Assembly: GCF_003751085.1 (NCBI RefSeq)
Contig: NZ_RJJY01000001.1
Location: forward strand, 2,542,001-2,606,000
Source: Micromonospora sp. Llam0
GTDB lineage: Bacteria; Actinomycetota; Actinomycetes; Mycobacteriales; Micromonosporaceae
Direction of reading: 5' to 3'
Length of the DNA stretch: 64,000 nt
Shown here: positions 37,670-46,456 of the stretch, piece after piece
Layout of the letters: the number at the start of each line of letters is the position of its first letter
Position numbering within the stretch: the first letter of the stretch is position 1
Notes under the pieces: model-generated
The model's database searches: none
The model's input: the letters and a program-made list of their open reading frames with translations, nothing else
What the model was told of the DNA's origin: nothing
Program-made: the position numbers and the translations under genes

Positions 37670-37977
37670 GGCCGCACCCCCAGAACACGTATCGGTCGCA
37701 CTCGACCCGGCGATACCAACGGGCCAATTCCCCATCAGCCAACGGAGCATCCTCAGGCTGCGCAAGGCGCGCGTCGGCACCCGAGCCCATCTTTGCCCCA
37801 GACGGTTTTCGTTGTGCATGGACCGCCCATCGACGGACACCTCGCACACACATGGACCACCTCACCCCCCGCACGCCCACTTCGACGCCGTCGCGGTCCA
37901 AGAACCAGAGCCCCAAGAGCAACATGATAATCAGTACCGATAAGCTGACGCCAGACCCTCTCGTGAAGGAGATCCTG
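37670..37977. other. Divergent intergenic region between exporter pair and L32 operon
   Basis: About 308 bases, assuming the GTG start at 37669. I see no gene. The right half becomes AT-richer and contains a weak Zur-like 15-mer at 37925-37939. A Shine-Dalgarno GAAGGAGA sits before the L32 ATG. Promoters for both directions should lie here. Confidence 0.5.
37925..37939. promoter_or_regulatory. Weak Zur-like box upstream of alternative L32
   Basis: TGATAATCAGTACCG matches the reverse-oriented consensus TGAAAATCATTTTCA at about 10 of 15 positions, best in the left half. It lies 38 bases before the L32 ATG. Zinc control of L32 paralogues is known in streptomycetes, but this match is weak on its own. 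Confidence 0.35.
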
Positions 37978-38157
37978 ATGGCCGTACCGAAGCGGAAGAT
38001 GTCGCGGTCGAACACCCGGCACCGGCGGGCGCGGTGGAAGGCGACGGCGACGCAGGTGACCCCGTGCCCATGCCCCCGCAAGGAGATGGTGGTGCCACAC
38101 CAGGCCTGCACGCACTGCGGTCTGTACAAGGGGCGTCAGGTGGTGGACCGGCCGTGA
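37978..38157 (+). CDS. rpmF: Ribosomal protein L32 paralogue
   Basis: 59 residues. MAVPKRKMSRSNTRHRRARW is the invariant actinobacterial L32 N-terminus, and the end CTHCGLYKGRQVV is L32-like. The first metal-binding pair, normally C-x2-C, reads C-P-C followed by 11 residues before CTHC, so the zinc ribbon spacing is irregular. It has GAAGGAGA before its ATG and heads an operon with a methyltransferase and a ferredoxin-like gene. Together with the L31 paralogue nearby, it fits a zinc-starvation ribosome-remodelling set. The remaining Cys residues mean that it is not the plain Cys-free form. Confidence 0.9.
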   Translation: MAVPKRKMSRSNTRHRRARWKATATQVTPCPCPRKEMVVPHQACTHCGLYKGRQVVDRP

Positions 38158-38230
38158 CCGGACGCCTGCCGGTGACCGCCTTCGGACTCGGCGATCCGTC
38201 TGACCACGCCGAGCCGGTCCCGGACGGACG

Positions 38231-38956
38231 ATGACCGCCCTCACCCGGGATGACGCCAACCGGTGGCGGCGCGACTGGGAAACCATGATGTGTCACTACC
38301 AGCCCGGCCGCACCGAGCTGCACGACGCCGGCCTCGCAGCCACTGAGCGGGTCCACGGGCGGGCACCCGGTCGGGTGCTCGATGTCGGAGGCGGCCCTGG
38401 CACCACCGCGGAGTCGATCCTGCGGCGGTGGCCCGAGGCGCAGCTCACCGTGCTGGATGTCGATCCGGCTCTGCTCGCCCTGGCCGACACCGCGCTGCCG
38501 ACGGTGCGTACCGTACGGGCCGACATCGGCTCGCCCGACTGGACCTCGTTGGCGGGCGGCCCGTACGACCTGGTGCTGGCTCTGATGACCGTGCACTACC
38601 TACCCGAAAACCGGTTGCGAGACTGGTACGCCGAGGCCCGACAGGTGCTCCGCCCGGACGGTTTGCTCCTCGTCGGCGATGCCATGCCTGCTGCCCCCAT
38701 GCTTGCGCGGCGGCGGGACGATGGAAGCGATCTGTGGACCGCCTGGTGGGTCAGGCTGGCCCGCGAGCCAGCGATGGCATCGCTGCTGGACGAGCGGACG
38801 GCGGCCCTGGCTGGACTCGCCTGCGCGGAGTTCGTCGCTTCCACCGACTGGCACCGTGCGGCGGCCCGGCAAGCCGGATTCGGCGAGGCGGCGCTTTTAC
38901 ACCAGCGGGCCGACCATGCCCTGATCGCGTTCCGCCGACGTGCGGACCCTCGATGA
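38231..38956 (+). CDS. Class I SAM-dependent methyltransferase
   Basis: 241 residues with VLDVGGGPGTTAESILRRW, LTVLDVDPALLALA and VLRPDGLLLVGDAMP, a standard small-molecule methyltransferase core. ATG 38231 is 73 bases after L32. The stop overlaps the following ferredoxin-like gene (ATGA). Substrate unknown. Its pairing with zinc-response genes is mirrored by the methyltransferase next to L31/CobW, which suggests a shared and unexplained role. Confidence 0.87.
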   Translation: MTALTRDDANRWRRDWETMMCHYQPGRTELHDAGLAATERVHGRAPGRVLDVGGGPGTTAESILRRWPEAQLTVLDVDPALLALADTALPTVRTVRADIGSPDWTSLAGGPYDLVLALMTVHYLPENRLRDWYAEARQVLRPDGLLLVGDAMPAAPMLARRRDDGSDLWTAWWVRLAREPAMASLLDERTAALAGLACAEFVASTDWHRAAARQAGFGEAALLHQRADHALIAFRRRADPR

Positions 38957-39288
38957 ACTCCGCCGAGCCAGCCCACAGCGGGCTGACCGTCGTCTACTGC
39001 GACGGCCACCGCTGCCACGCCCTGCGCCACCGCAGCTGTTCACGCGCGCCCGACCGTGAGTCGCAGGATCTCGCTGCAGCCCTGCGGGAGGCCGTGCGTT
39101 GCAGCCACGGAGCCATTCTGGTCCGGGCCGGATGCCTCGGCGTCTGCCACCGCGCACCTGCCCTACTCCTGGTCAGCAGGACGGAGTCTGCGGGGCAGCG
39201 CGGAAAGCTGATCGGCCCGGTGGAGGAGCCTGGGCAGCTGGACGCGGTCGTCGAACTCATCCGGCACGCGGACAGGAAATCACCCTGA
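38953..39288 (+). CDS. Small (2Fe-2S)/thioredoxin-like ferredoxin protein
   Basis: 111 residues with Cys spaced as in thioredoxin-fold [2Fe-2S] ferredoxins: VVYCDGHRCHALRHRSC near the N-terminus, then VRCSHGAILVRAGCLGVCHR further on, and the LL(L/V)V strand after it. Some spacing is unusual, so cluster binding is likely but not certain. ATG 38953 overlaps the methyltransferase stop. A protein of similar design is encoded at 59654-60016 beside a ferric-siderophore reductase, which supports a redox role in metal release. Confidence 0.75.
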   Translation: MNSAEPAHSGLTVVYCDGHRCHALRHRSCSRAPDRESQDLAAALREAVRCSHGAILVRAGCLGVCHRAPALLLVSRTESAGQRGKLIGPVEEPGQLDAVVELIRHADRKSP

Positions 39289-39324
39289 CTCGAGGACATA
39301 GTCGTCAGCCAGCAGACGCGGTTG

Positions 39325-40218
39325 TCACCAGCGGTTCACGGATGGTCCCGGGGGGCGTACGCCGAGGTGCACGCTGCGGGCGGAGAGCCGGAACAGGTCG
39401 TTTCGGTGGCCCAGCCAATGCTCCCCTGACCGATCGAGGAGGCGATCCCAGGCGTCGAGATCACCGGTGGCGACAAGGCCGGTGGGCCGCAGCCAGCCGA
39501 CCCGCCGGGTGAGATCCGCTAGCACGGCCTTGCGTGCGGCGTTGTCGAGCGGCGGCGGCCGTTCGTCCAGGGTGGTCCGGGTGGTCACCGGCGACAGCCC
39601 GGCCAGGCGTAACGCTTCGGGCCAGCCGTACGGCATCCGCCGACTGTCGGGTAGTTCTGCCCGCATCCTGGCGAACCATCGGTCCTGGGCTGCGTTCAGC
39701 CGGCCTTCCAGCCCGGGTTCGCCCAGGCCGACGTCCCACGGCAGGTGTTGCTCCGGTAGGCCGCCCTCGGCAAGGGCCAACCGCCCGCCGGGGTCGAGCA
39801 GGCTGGCGAGGGCGGTGACCGCCGCCTGCTGGTCGCCGACATGGTGCAGCGCGGCAGATGCCCAGACCAGATCGGCCGGGCCGCCGAGCGTCTCGCGCAG
39901 GGCGGCCGTGTCGGCGGGAATGTCAACGAGTACCGGCTCCACCCGGACCCGGGGGTCCGACCAGGCGGTACGGATGTGGTCTCGGGCGGTGTCGAGTACC
40001 GCCGGGCTAGCGTCCACCGCGACGACCCTGCCGCAGGTCATCATCCGGGCGATGGCCAGCGACATCCCGCCAGCGCCGCAGCCGACGTCGACCGCGAGTC
40101 GGTCTGCGGGATCGACCAGCTCGCGGGCAAGCGTCAGGTACCAGGCCCGGTCGTGCCGGGCCGCATCGAGCAGCTGTGGTGCCAGTTCGGTCCAGTCGAC
40201 AGGCACCCCGGTGCTCAT
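39325..40218 (-). CDS. Class I SAM-dependent methyltransferase in CobW-L31 operon
   Basis: 297 residues from ATG 40218 ([12 protein letters not shown]), overlapping the L31 stop (ATGA). The longer open frame to 40371 is rejected because it runs through L31. SAM motifs: [53 protein letters not shown] and [14 protein letters not shown]. It is the last gene of the minus-strand operon cobW-like, L31, methyltransferase. Function unknown; zinc-response context. Confidence 0.87.
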   Translation of the reverse strand: MSTGVPVDWTELAPQLLDAARHDRAWYLTLARELVDPADRLAVDVGCGAGGMSLAIARMMTCGRVVAVDASPAVLDTARDHIRTAWSDPRVRVEPVLVDIPADTAALRETLGGPADLVWASAALHHVGDQQAAVTALASLLDPGGRLALAEGGLPEQHLPWDVGLGEPGLEGRLNAAQDRWFARMRAELPDSRRMPYGWPEALRLAGLSPVTTRTTLDERPPPLDNAARKAVLADLTRRVGWLRPTGLVATGDLDAWDRLLDRSGEHWLGHRNDLFRLSARSVHLGVRPPGPSVNRW

Positions 40219-40478
40219 TTGCTGGCCTGCGGTCCCTTGCGGGCGTACTTCTTGCGGAACTTCTCGACCCGACCAGCGGTGTCGAGCAGGCGCTGCTTGC
40301 CGGTCCAGAAAGGGTGACTGGCGGACGAGATCTGGACGTCGATGACCGGGTAGGTGTTGCCGTCGGTCCACTCGATCGCCTGGTCGCTGGTGGCGGTGGA
40401 ACGGGTGAGGAAGGCGAAGTCGGCGCCCTTGTCGCGGTAGACGACAGGTCGGTACTCGGGGTGGATTCCAGGCTTCAT
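40215..40478 (-). CDS. rpmE2: Ribosomal protein L31 type B, Cys-free (zinc-independent)
   Basis: 87 residues beginning [20 protein letters not shown], with [20 protein letters not shown] and a KFRKKYARK tail. All are diagnostic of type B L31. No cysteine is present, so this is the form that replaces zinc-containing L31 when zinc is scarce. In Bacillus and Streptomyces such paralogues are Zur-repressed. Start ATG 40478 overlaps the CobW-like stop (ATGA). The longer frame to 40544 is a CobW shadow. Confidence 0.96.
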   Translation of the reverse strand: MKPGIHPEYRPVVYRDKGADFAFLTRSTATSDQAIEWTDGNTYPVIDVQISSASHPFWTGKQRLLDTAGRVEKFRKKYARKGPQASK

Positions 40479-41776
40479 ACGGGCTGCGCTCCTTCGGTGT
40501 CGGTGCCGGTGTCGGTCAACTCCCCCGCGTCGAGGGGGAAGCACCCGGCGAACGGGTCGTGGTACGTCCGCCAGGTCTCCTCCCCGTCGGCGAGTTCAGC
40601 GTCGGTGAGTAGGCAGCCGGTGAGGGTGCGGTGCAACTCGGCCGGATCGGCGTCGAGGCCGATGAAGACCAGATGCTGGTGCCGGTCGCCGTAGTAGGGG
40701 TCCCACTGCAGGGCCGCGGCGAGCCGGCGCTGGTCGTGGACATGCTCCCAGCGGTCCTCGGGCAGGCTGACCAGCCAGTGTCCGAGCGACCCCATGGACA
40801 GGCCGCCGCCAGCGAACTCCCAGGCCACCACGGTGTCTGGTTGGCTGGCCAGCCAGAGGTGACCCCGCGAGCGGACCATCTCGGCGTTGACCTCTTCCAG
40901 TACGTCGTGCAGGCGCTGCGGATGAAACGGCCGACAGGCACGGAAGACGACGGAGACCACCCCGCAGTCGGACTCCGGCTCATGGGTGCCCAGCGGGTAG
41001 CCCTGCAGTCCTCGGGCAAGCATTCCGGGAGTCTCCGGCTGGTACCGATGGGTGTGCCGCAGCTGACGGTTCAGTGTGCCGGCGTCCACGGAGTCGCCGT
41101 CGACCCGGATGCGCACCGCCCAGGGCGCCATCCGCTGCAGCAGGACCGACAACCTGCTGGTGTCGAAGGCACCTTCCCGGGACTGCCCCCAGAGCACCAG
41201 GGTGTCGGCGTACTCGATCTGCCGGACAACGACGTCGGCGAGCGCGCGATGATCGTCCTCCGCGGTCTGGATACCGAGCGCGGTGAGATCGTCGGTGCTG
41301 GCAAGGCCGTCGAGCAGAAGCTCGGCGTCGAGGACCGTGATGAACGAGTCGACGCGGATGAGTTCGGCGACCGGCGCCCCGTCGACGAGGCAGTGGTCGC
41401 AGGCGGCGGCGACCGCTTCGGGCTCCACCGCCTCCGGCAGCATCAGCACAAGGTCGTGACCGGGATTGCCACGAGCGAGCCGCACGAGGGTGGGCAGCAC
41501 ATCCTCCCGCAGGGTGCAGGAGACACAGCCGTGCACCAGATCCACCCGCTGGTCCTCGACGATGCCGGCTCCCGAGCGGATCACCCGACGGACCACACCG
41601 TTACGGATCGCGGTGAGGTCGTGCCGCACCAGCAACAACGACGGATCAGCAGCGAGCAGCGTACGGGCAACGGCGAAGGTCGCCGCCGGCCAGAATCCGG
41701 ACAGCACGGTCAGCGACGGGCGGGTATCGGCGTCGGTTGTCCGGGCGTGGGCAGGTGCCCGTGGTGACGAGGACAT
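40475..41776 (-). CDS. COG0523 (CobW/YciC-like) protein lacking a recognisable Walker A motif
   Basis: 433 residues. The family metal motif appears as [16 protein letters not shown], and the C-terminal CobW_C part shows [13 protein letters not shown]. Where GTPases of this family have GxLGxGKTT, the sequence reads [20 protein letters not shown], with no GK(S/T), so GTP binding is doubtful. The family includes zinc chaperones that are Zur-regulated. The start ATG 41776 lies 21 bases from a good Zur-like box. It is the first gene of the operon with L31 and a methyltransferase. Role as zinc chaperone or allocation factor is inferred. Confidence 0.88.
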   Translation of the reverse strand: MSSSPRAPAHARTTDADTRPSLTVLSGFWPAATFAVARTLLAADPSLLLVRHDLTAIRNGVVRRVIRSGAGIVEDQRVDLVHGCVSCTLREDVLPTLVRLARGNPGHDLVLMLPEAVEPEAVAAACDHCLVDGAPVAELIRVDSFITVLDAELLLDGLASTDDLTALGIQTAEDDHRALADVVVRQIEYADTLVLWGQSREGAFDTSRLSVLLQRMAPWAVRIRVDGDSVDAGTLNRQLRHTHRYQPETPGMLARGLQGYPLGTHEPESDCGVVSVVFRACRPFHPQRLHDVLEEVNAEMVRSRGHLWLASQPDTVVAWEFAGGGLSMGSLGHWLVSLPEDRWEHVHDQRRLAAALQWDPYYGDRHQHLVFIGLDADPAELHRTLTGCLLTDAELADGEETWRTYHDPFAGCFPLDAGELTDTGTDTEGAQPV

Positions 41777-41796
41777 CGCACCCCTCTCGAGCTACT

Positions 41797-41811
41797 TGAA
41801 AACGATTGTCA
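41797..41811. promoter_or_regulatory. Zur-like box upstream of CobW-L31 operon
   Basis: TGAAAACGATTGTCA matches TGAAAATGATTTTCA at 13 of 15 positions. It sits 21 bases before the CobW-like start on the minus strand and faces the divergent exporter operon. Its neighbours are the classical targets of actinobacterial Zur. Confidence 0.75.
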
Positions 41812-41900
41812 TTCTAGACGCACGCAGTCACCGAAGCGAACGGCAGGGCAAAAGCGTGGCACCGGTGCCACGCAGACCCGGCGCCACCAAACTTCCAGCA

Positions 41901-41919
41901 TGAGGTAAGGTCACCCTAA
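41901..41919. promoter_or_regulatory. DtxR/IdeR-like iron box in divergent promoter
   Basis: TGAGGTAAGGTCACCCTAA matches the iron-box consensus TTAGGTTAGGCTCACCTAA at 13 of 19 positions, with both outer arms well kept. It is nine bases from the second Zur-like box and upstream of the exporter pair starting at 41997. It implies joint iron and zinc control, which is inference. Confidence 0.55.
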
Positions 41920-41927
41920 CTCGGAAC

Positions 41928-41942
41928 TGAGAATCATTTACT
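41928..41942. promoter_or_regulatory. Zur-like box upstream of exporter pair
   Basis: TGAGAATCATTTACT read on the reverse strand matches TGAAAATGATTTTCA at 12 of 15 positions. It is 54 bases before the preferred exporter start at 41997. Confidence 0.6.
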
Positions 41943-41996
41943 GGCGGTCCGGATCGGACTCACCCGAGGGCGCACGTCGCGGTGAAGGGACAGCGC

Positions 41997-43844
41997 ATGC
42001 AGGTAACGGACGAGCAGAGCGGGGCGGTCGCGGACTCGACCATCGACGCTGCGCAGGTACGACGCCAGGCTAAGACCGCCGGGGAGTCACTGAATTCCCT
42101 GCTGCGTCCGGTCGCCGGCTCGATCAGGTTCGCGATCGGTATGCAGCTCGTCGCCTCGGTGGCAACGATCGCGCCCTACGTCGCGATCGCGGAACTGGGC
42201 AAACTGTTCCTGGCGGACGGGCCGGTCGAGGCCGGACGGGTGTGGCTGGTCGTCGGTCTCGTGACCGGTGCCCTCGGTCTGCGGGTGCTGTTCGGCGGGG
42301 GCGCGCTCGTGGTCACCCATTTCGCCGACGCCCGGATGCAGGCGGTGCTGCGCCGACGGATCACCGCGCACCTGGGACGGGTGCCACTGGGCTGGTTCAC
42401 CCGCAACTCCTCGGGGCTGGTGCGTAAGGCGACCCAGAACGACATAAACGACCTGCACTACCTCGTCGCGCACGGCGCGGTCGAGACGACCGCCGCGCTG
42501 ACCGTCCCGCTCGTCGGACTGGTCTATCTCGTGGTCCTCGACTGGCGCCTGGCGCTGCTGGGCATCTGCACCCTGCCGGTCTACGCGATCGCCTACGCGG
42601 TCATGGCCCGCGGGATGACGGCGAAGATGATCGAGATGGACCGCGGCATCGCGGCGATCAGCGCAACGATCATCGAGTTCGTCGCCGGCATCTCGGTCGT
42701 CAAGACCTTCGGGCAGGCGGGCAAGGCACATGAGCGCTACCGCAAGGCGGCCACCGGCTTCGGCGAGGCGTACACCGCGTGGGTGCAGCCGATGCTGCGC
42801 ACCGACGCGATCACGAGCATCGCACTCAGCGCCCCGGTAGTGCTGCTGGTAACCCTGGCCGGTGGCACATGGTTGATGTCGGCCGACCAGGTCGGCCCAG
42901 TCGACGTGCTCACCGCGGGCCTGGTGGCGATGACCCTGCCAACCGCGATCGTCACGGTCAGCTACGGGATGCAGGCCCGGCGTGAGGCCGCCGCTGCCGC
43001 CCAACGGATCGTCGACCTGCTCAACACGCCGGTGCTACCGCTCGCCGCGCATCCACGCGATCCCGCCGACGCGACGGTCGCGTTCGAGGACGTGTCGTTC
43101 AGCTACGACGGCACGACGACGGTGCTCGACGACATCAGCCTGCGGCTGCCGATAGGCAGCGTCACCGCGCTGGTAGGGCCATCCGGCTCCGGCAAGTCCA
43201 CGCTCGCCACGCTGCTGCCGCGGTTCCATGACGTGACCAGCGGACGGGTCAGCGTCGGCGGGGTCGACGTGCGCGAGCTCAGCCAGCGTGCCCTGTACGA
43301 GCGGGTCGGCTTCGTACTCCAGGACGTGCAGCTCCTGCGGCTGAGCGTCGCGGACAACATCCGCCTGGCCCGCCCGGATGCCTCCCTCGACCAGGTACGG
43401 GCCGCAGCCCAGGCGGCGCAGATCGACGCCCGCATCCTCGAACTGCCGCGGGGCTACGACTCGGTGATCGGCGACGACGCGCAGCTCTCGGGCGGGGAGG
43501 CACAGCGGGTGTCCATCGCGCGCGCCATCCTCGCCGACCCGCCGATCCTCGTGCTCGACGAGGCGACCGCCTATGCCGACCCGGAATCGGAGGCTGCCAT
43601 CCAGGACGCTCTCTCCCGACTCACCGGCGGCCGGACTCTACTGGTTATCGCACACCGGCTCGGTTCGATCGTCGGCGCCGACCAGATCGCCGTCCTCAGC
43701 GCCGGACGCCTGGTCGAACTCGGCACCCACCCCGAGCTCGTCGCCGCGCAGGGCGAGTACGCACGGATGTGGCAGATCTACACCTCGGCATCCGCAGCGA
43801 CCGGAAACGCCGCGGCGACGACGTCGACAGGAGGACAGCGATGA
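41997..43844 (+). CDS. Exporter-fold ABC transporter half (third system)
   Basis: 615 residues from ATG 41997, which has GAAGGGA six bases upstream; an in-frame GTG at 41982 is the alternative. Transmembrane part, then ATPase landmarks VGPSGSGKSTLATLLPRF, LSGGEAQRVSIARAIL and LVLDEATAYADPESE. It resembles the YbtP-like half at 8001-9782 (DEATA(H/Y)AD D-loop in both), so the two pairs look paralogous. Its stop overlaps the partner start (ATGA). Zur-like and iron-box-like sequences precede it, which supports a metallophore cargo. Confidence 0.91.
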   Translation: MQVTDEQSGAVADSTIDAAQVRRQAKTAGESLNSLLRPVAGSIRFAIGMQLVASVATIAPYVAIAELGKLFLADGPVEAGRVWLVVGLVTGALGLRVLFGGGALVVTHFADARMQAVLRRRITAHLGRVPLGWFTRNSSGLVRKATQNDINDLHYLVAHGAVETTAALTVPLVGLVYLVVLDWRLALLGICTLPVYAIAYAVMARGMTAKMIEMDRGIAAISATIIEFVAGISVVKTFGQAGKAHERYRKAATGFGEAYTAWVQPMLRTDAITSIALSAPVVLLVTLAGGTWLMSADQVGPVDVLTAGLVAMTLPTAIVTVSYGMQARREAAAAAQRIVDLLNTPVLPLAAHPRDPADATVAFEDVSFSYDGTTTVLDDISLRLPIGSVTALVGPSGSGKSTLATLLPRFHDVTSGRVSVGGVDVRELSQRALYERVGFVLQDVQLLRLSVADNIRLARPDASLDQVRAAAQAAQIDARILELPRGYDSVIGDDAQLSGGEAQRVSIARAILADPPILVLDEATAYADPESEAAIQDALSRLTGGRTLLVIAHRLGSIVGADQIAVLSAGRLVELGTHPELVAAQGEYARMWQIYTSASAATGNAAATTSTGGQR

Positions 43845-45580
43845 TCCGCCAGCTCCGGGCAGTCCTGGGACCCCAGGACCAACGCCTCTACACCCGGTTC
43901 CTGATCTGGGCGACTGCCTACGGGGTCCTGCAAGGCGTCGCGATCGTCTTCCTGGTGCCCATCGCCCGGGCGCTGATCGCAGGCGACTACCCGGCGACGC
44001 TCGCCTGGCTTGGCGGCATGCTCGTCGCGGTCCTGGCCTGCTCGGTCGCGCACTACACGCAGGCGATGCTCGGATACCAGGTCGCGGTGATCGTGCTGAA
44101 GACCATGCATCTGAACATCGGCGACCACCTGGTGAAGCTGCCGATCGGCTGGTTCGCCGGCAAGGTCGGCCGGGTCGCCCAGGTCGCCAGCAAGGGCACG
44201 CTCGCGGTCGGCGGCGGCGCGGCCCACCTGATGACCCCGCTCATCACCGGGATCGCCGGGCCGGCGACGGTGACGGTCGCAATGTTCTTCCTCGACTGGC
44301 GTCTCGGGCTCACCCTGCTCGCGGCCGCACCGGTGGTCGCGCTGGCGAGCCGCGGGGCCAGCCGGCTGATCTCCCGCTCGGACGCCGCGGTACACGCCGC
44401 CGCGGTCGAAGCCAACGACCGGGTGATCGAGTTCGCCCGCGCCCAAGGCGTCCTGCGCGCCTTCGGCCGCTCGGCGGAAGGCTACGAACCGCTGGAGGAC
44501 GCCACGCAACGGCAACGCGTCGCCGTACGCCGAAACCTCGTCGAATCGGTGCTCGGACTGATCCTCAGCGGCGTGGCGATCCAACTCACGTTCTCGATCT
44601 TCATCGTGCTGGCCGCGAGCTTCGCTCTGGGCGGCACATTGACCGGGGCTGAGCTGATCGCCCTGCTCGGGGTCATGGCCCGGTTCGTACAGCCGCTCAA
44701 CGAAATCGGAGAGTACGGCGGCTCAATCCGCTCCGCCCGCAGTGAACTGGCGCGCATCCAGGAGATCATGGACGCCACGCCGCTTCCCGAACCGGACGGT
44801 GCCGCCACCGTCGTCGAGCCCGGCGCGATCGAGTTCGACGCTGTCCGATTCGGTTACCGCACCGGTGAACCGGTGCTGAACGGAATCTCCTTCCGAGTGC
44901 CACCTCGTACGATGACCGCCCTGGTCGGACCCTCCGGTTCCGGCAAGACCACGGTCACCCGGCTCATCGCCCGGTTCTACGACATCGACGCCGGAACCGT
45001 GCGGGTCGGCGGCGTCGACGTACGTGACCAACGCGCCGACGACCTCATGGCCCAGCTCTCGCTGGTCTTTCAGGACGTCTATCTGTTCGACGACACCCTG
45101 CGCGAGAACGTCCGCATCGGCAACCCCGCCGCCACTGAGGAGGAGATCGACCGTGCCGCGCACCTGGCCGGCGTCAGCGAGATCGCCGCTCGGCTGCCAC
45201 ACGGGTGGAACACCAAGGTCGGTGAGGCCGGCTCAGCGCTTTCCGGCGGGGAACGCCAACGGGTCTCGATCGCCCGCGCAATCCTGAAGAACACCCCGAT
45301 CGTCCTGCTCGACGAGGCGACCGCCGCCCTCGACCCCGAGAACGAGGCCTACGTGCAGGACTCCATGCGCACCCTCATGGCACGCAGCACCCTACTGGTC
45401 ATCGCACACAAGCTCTCCACGGTGATGGCCGCCGACCAGATCGTGGTGCTCGGCGACGACGGCAGCGTCGTCGAACGGGGCCGCCACGACGAACTGCTGG
45501 CGGCAGGAGGCCGCTATGCCGACTTCTGGCACGAACGCGACCGCGCCCGTGGCTGGACGCTACAACCAGCGCAGGCCTGA
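43841..45580 (+). CDS. Exporter-fold ABC transporter half, partner (third system)
   Basis: 579 residues starting MIRQLRAVLGPQDQRLYTRF. ATPase landmarks: [35 protein letters not shown] and VLLDEATAALD. It matches the YbtQ-like half at 6265-8004 in length and layout. The truncated gene at 52150-53742 is a third relative. The gene ends convergently with a methyltransferase 71 bases away. No clear terminator hairpin was seen in that gap. Confidence 0.91.
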   Translation: MIRQLRAVLGPQDQRLYTRFLIWATAYGVLQGVAIVFLVPIARALIAGDYPATLAWLGGMLVAVLACSVAHYTQAMLGYQVAVIVLKTMHLNIGDHLVKLPIGWFAGKVGRVAQVASKGTLAVGGGAAHLMTPLITGIAGPATVTVAMFFLDWRLGLTLLAAAPVVALASRGASRLISRSDAAVHAAAVEANDRVIEFARAQGVLRAFGRSAEGYEPLEDATQRQRVAVRRNLVESVLGLILSGVAIQLTFSIFIVLAASFALGGTLTGAELIALLGVMARFVQPLNEIGEYGGSIRSARSELARIQEIMDATPLPEPDGAATVVEPGAIEFDAVRFGYRTGEPVLNGISFRVPPRTMTALVGPSGSGKTTVTRLIARFYDIDAGTVRVGGVDVRDQRADDLMAQLSLVFQDVYLFDDTLRENVRIGNPAATEEEIDRAAHLAGVSEIAARLPHGWNTKVGEAGSALSGGERQRVSIARAILKNTPIVLLDEATAALDPENEAYVQDSMRTLMARSTLLVIAHKLSTVMAADQIVVLGDDGSVVERGRHDELLAAGGRYADFWHERDRARGWTLQPAQA

Positions 45581-45651
45581 CCGGCCGTGGTCCCAACTCG
45601 CGCCGATCAGCGGCGGCCAGCCGACCAGCGCCTATCTCGACCACCGGCCGC

Positions 45652-46383
45652 TCATCCGCGCACCGCGCGCACGACACCGAACTGTCCGACCTCGGTCGTG
45701 AAGCCAGCCGCCGACAGCTCCTCGATGAGTTGTGACTCCGACACCACGTACCACGTGTAGTCCGCCACGATCTCCCGCACCGATCGACCTTCGTCGTCGA
45801 GCACCCGGTACCGCATCCGCCAGGTCACCTGGTCGGCCCCGGCGGGCTGTGCGGCTCCGCTGCCCTGGTAGCGGAGCCGACCCACCCGCACCGTGGTGAA
45901 CTCCGACTCCGGGACGGCTACCGCCTCGGCTGGCGGCTGCAGATTCACCACCAGCGGGGCACCGTCACACAGCCGACTGGCCAGGCGTTGCCAGAGCGCA
46001 CCGCGTTCCGCCGCCGTCAGATGGCCGATCATGTTCATCGCCAACACCGCACCGATCGACTCAGGCAGGGCGACCTGTTGCGCGGTGCCGGCAACGACCG
46101 TCGTACGGGAGACGAGATCCGGGTCGTCGACAATCCGGGCGTGCAGGGCCGCCCGCTGCACCGGTGACGGCTCCACCGCGATGATCTCGCCCGCCGGCAG
46201 GGTCTCGGCCAGGATCTGGACACCACGTCCACTGCCGGCACCCAGATCCACGGCGGGAGCGGATGAAGAAGAACCGACGAGAGCCTGCTGGACCGGCGTG
46301 CGCAGAGCCTCCCAGGCATCGACGCTCAACAGGTCGAGGAACTCCCCGGCTTCCTGGTACTGATCGAGCACGAAGATCTCCAT
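45652..46383 (-). CDS. Class I SAM-dependent methyltransferase
   Basis: 243 residues with VDLGAGSGRGVQILAETL, IIAVEPSPVQRAALHARI and GAVLAMNMIGHLTAAERGALW, a standard SAM fold. It lies 73 bases downstream of the large surface protein on the same strand and may be cotranscribed with it. Substrate unknown. It is the fourth non-NRPS methyltransferase in the central region. Confidence 0.85.
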   Translation of the reverse strand: MEIFVLDQYQEAGEFLDLLSVDAWEALRTPVQQALVGSSSSAPAVDLGAGSGRGVQILAETLPAGEIIAVEPSPVQRAALHARIVDDPDLVSRTTVVAGTAQQVALPESIGAVLAMNMIGHLTAAERGALWQRLASRLCDGAPLVVNLQPPAEAVAVPESEFTTVRVGRLRYQGSGAAQPAGADQVTWRMRYRVLDDEGRSVREIVADYTWYVVSESQLIEELSAAGFTTEVGQFGVVRAVRG

Positions 46384-46456
46384 TTCCGGGGGAACAGGTC
46401 GAGTCCATCATCTCCGAGCAGAACGCCGGGCGGCGTCCCCAGGTGGGCAGCCACGG

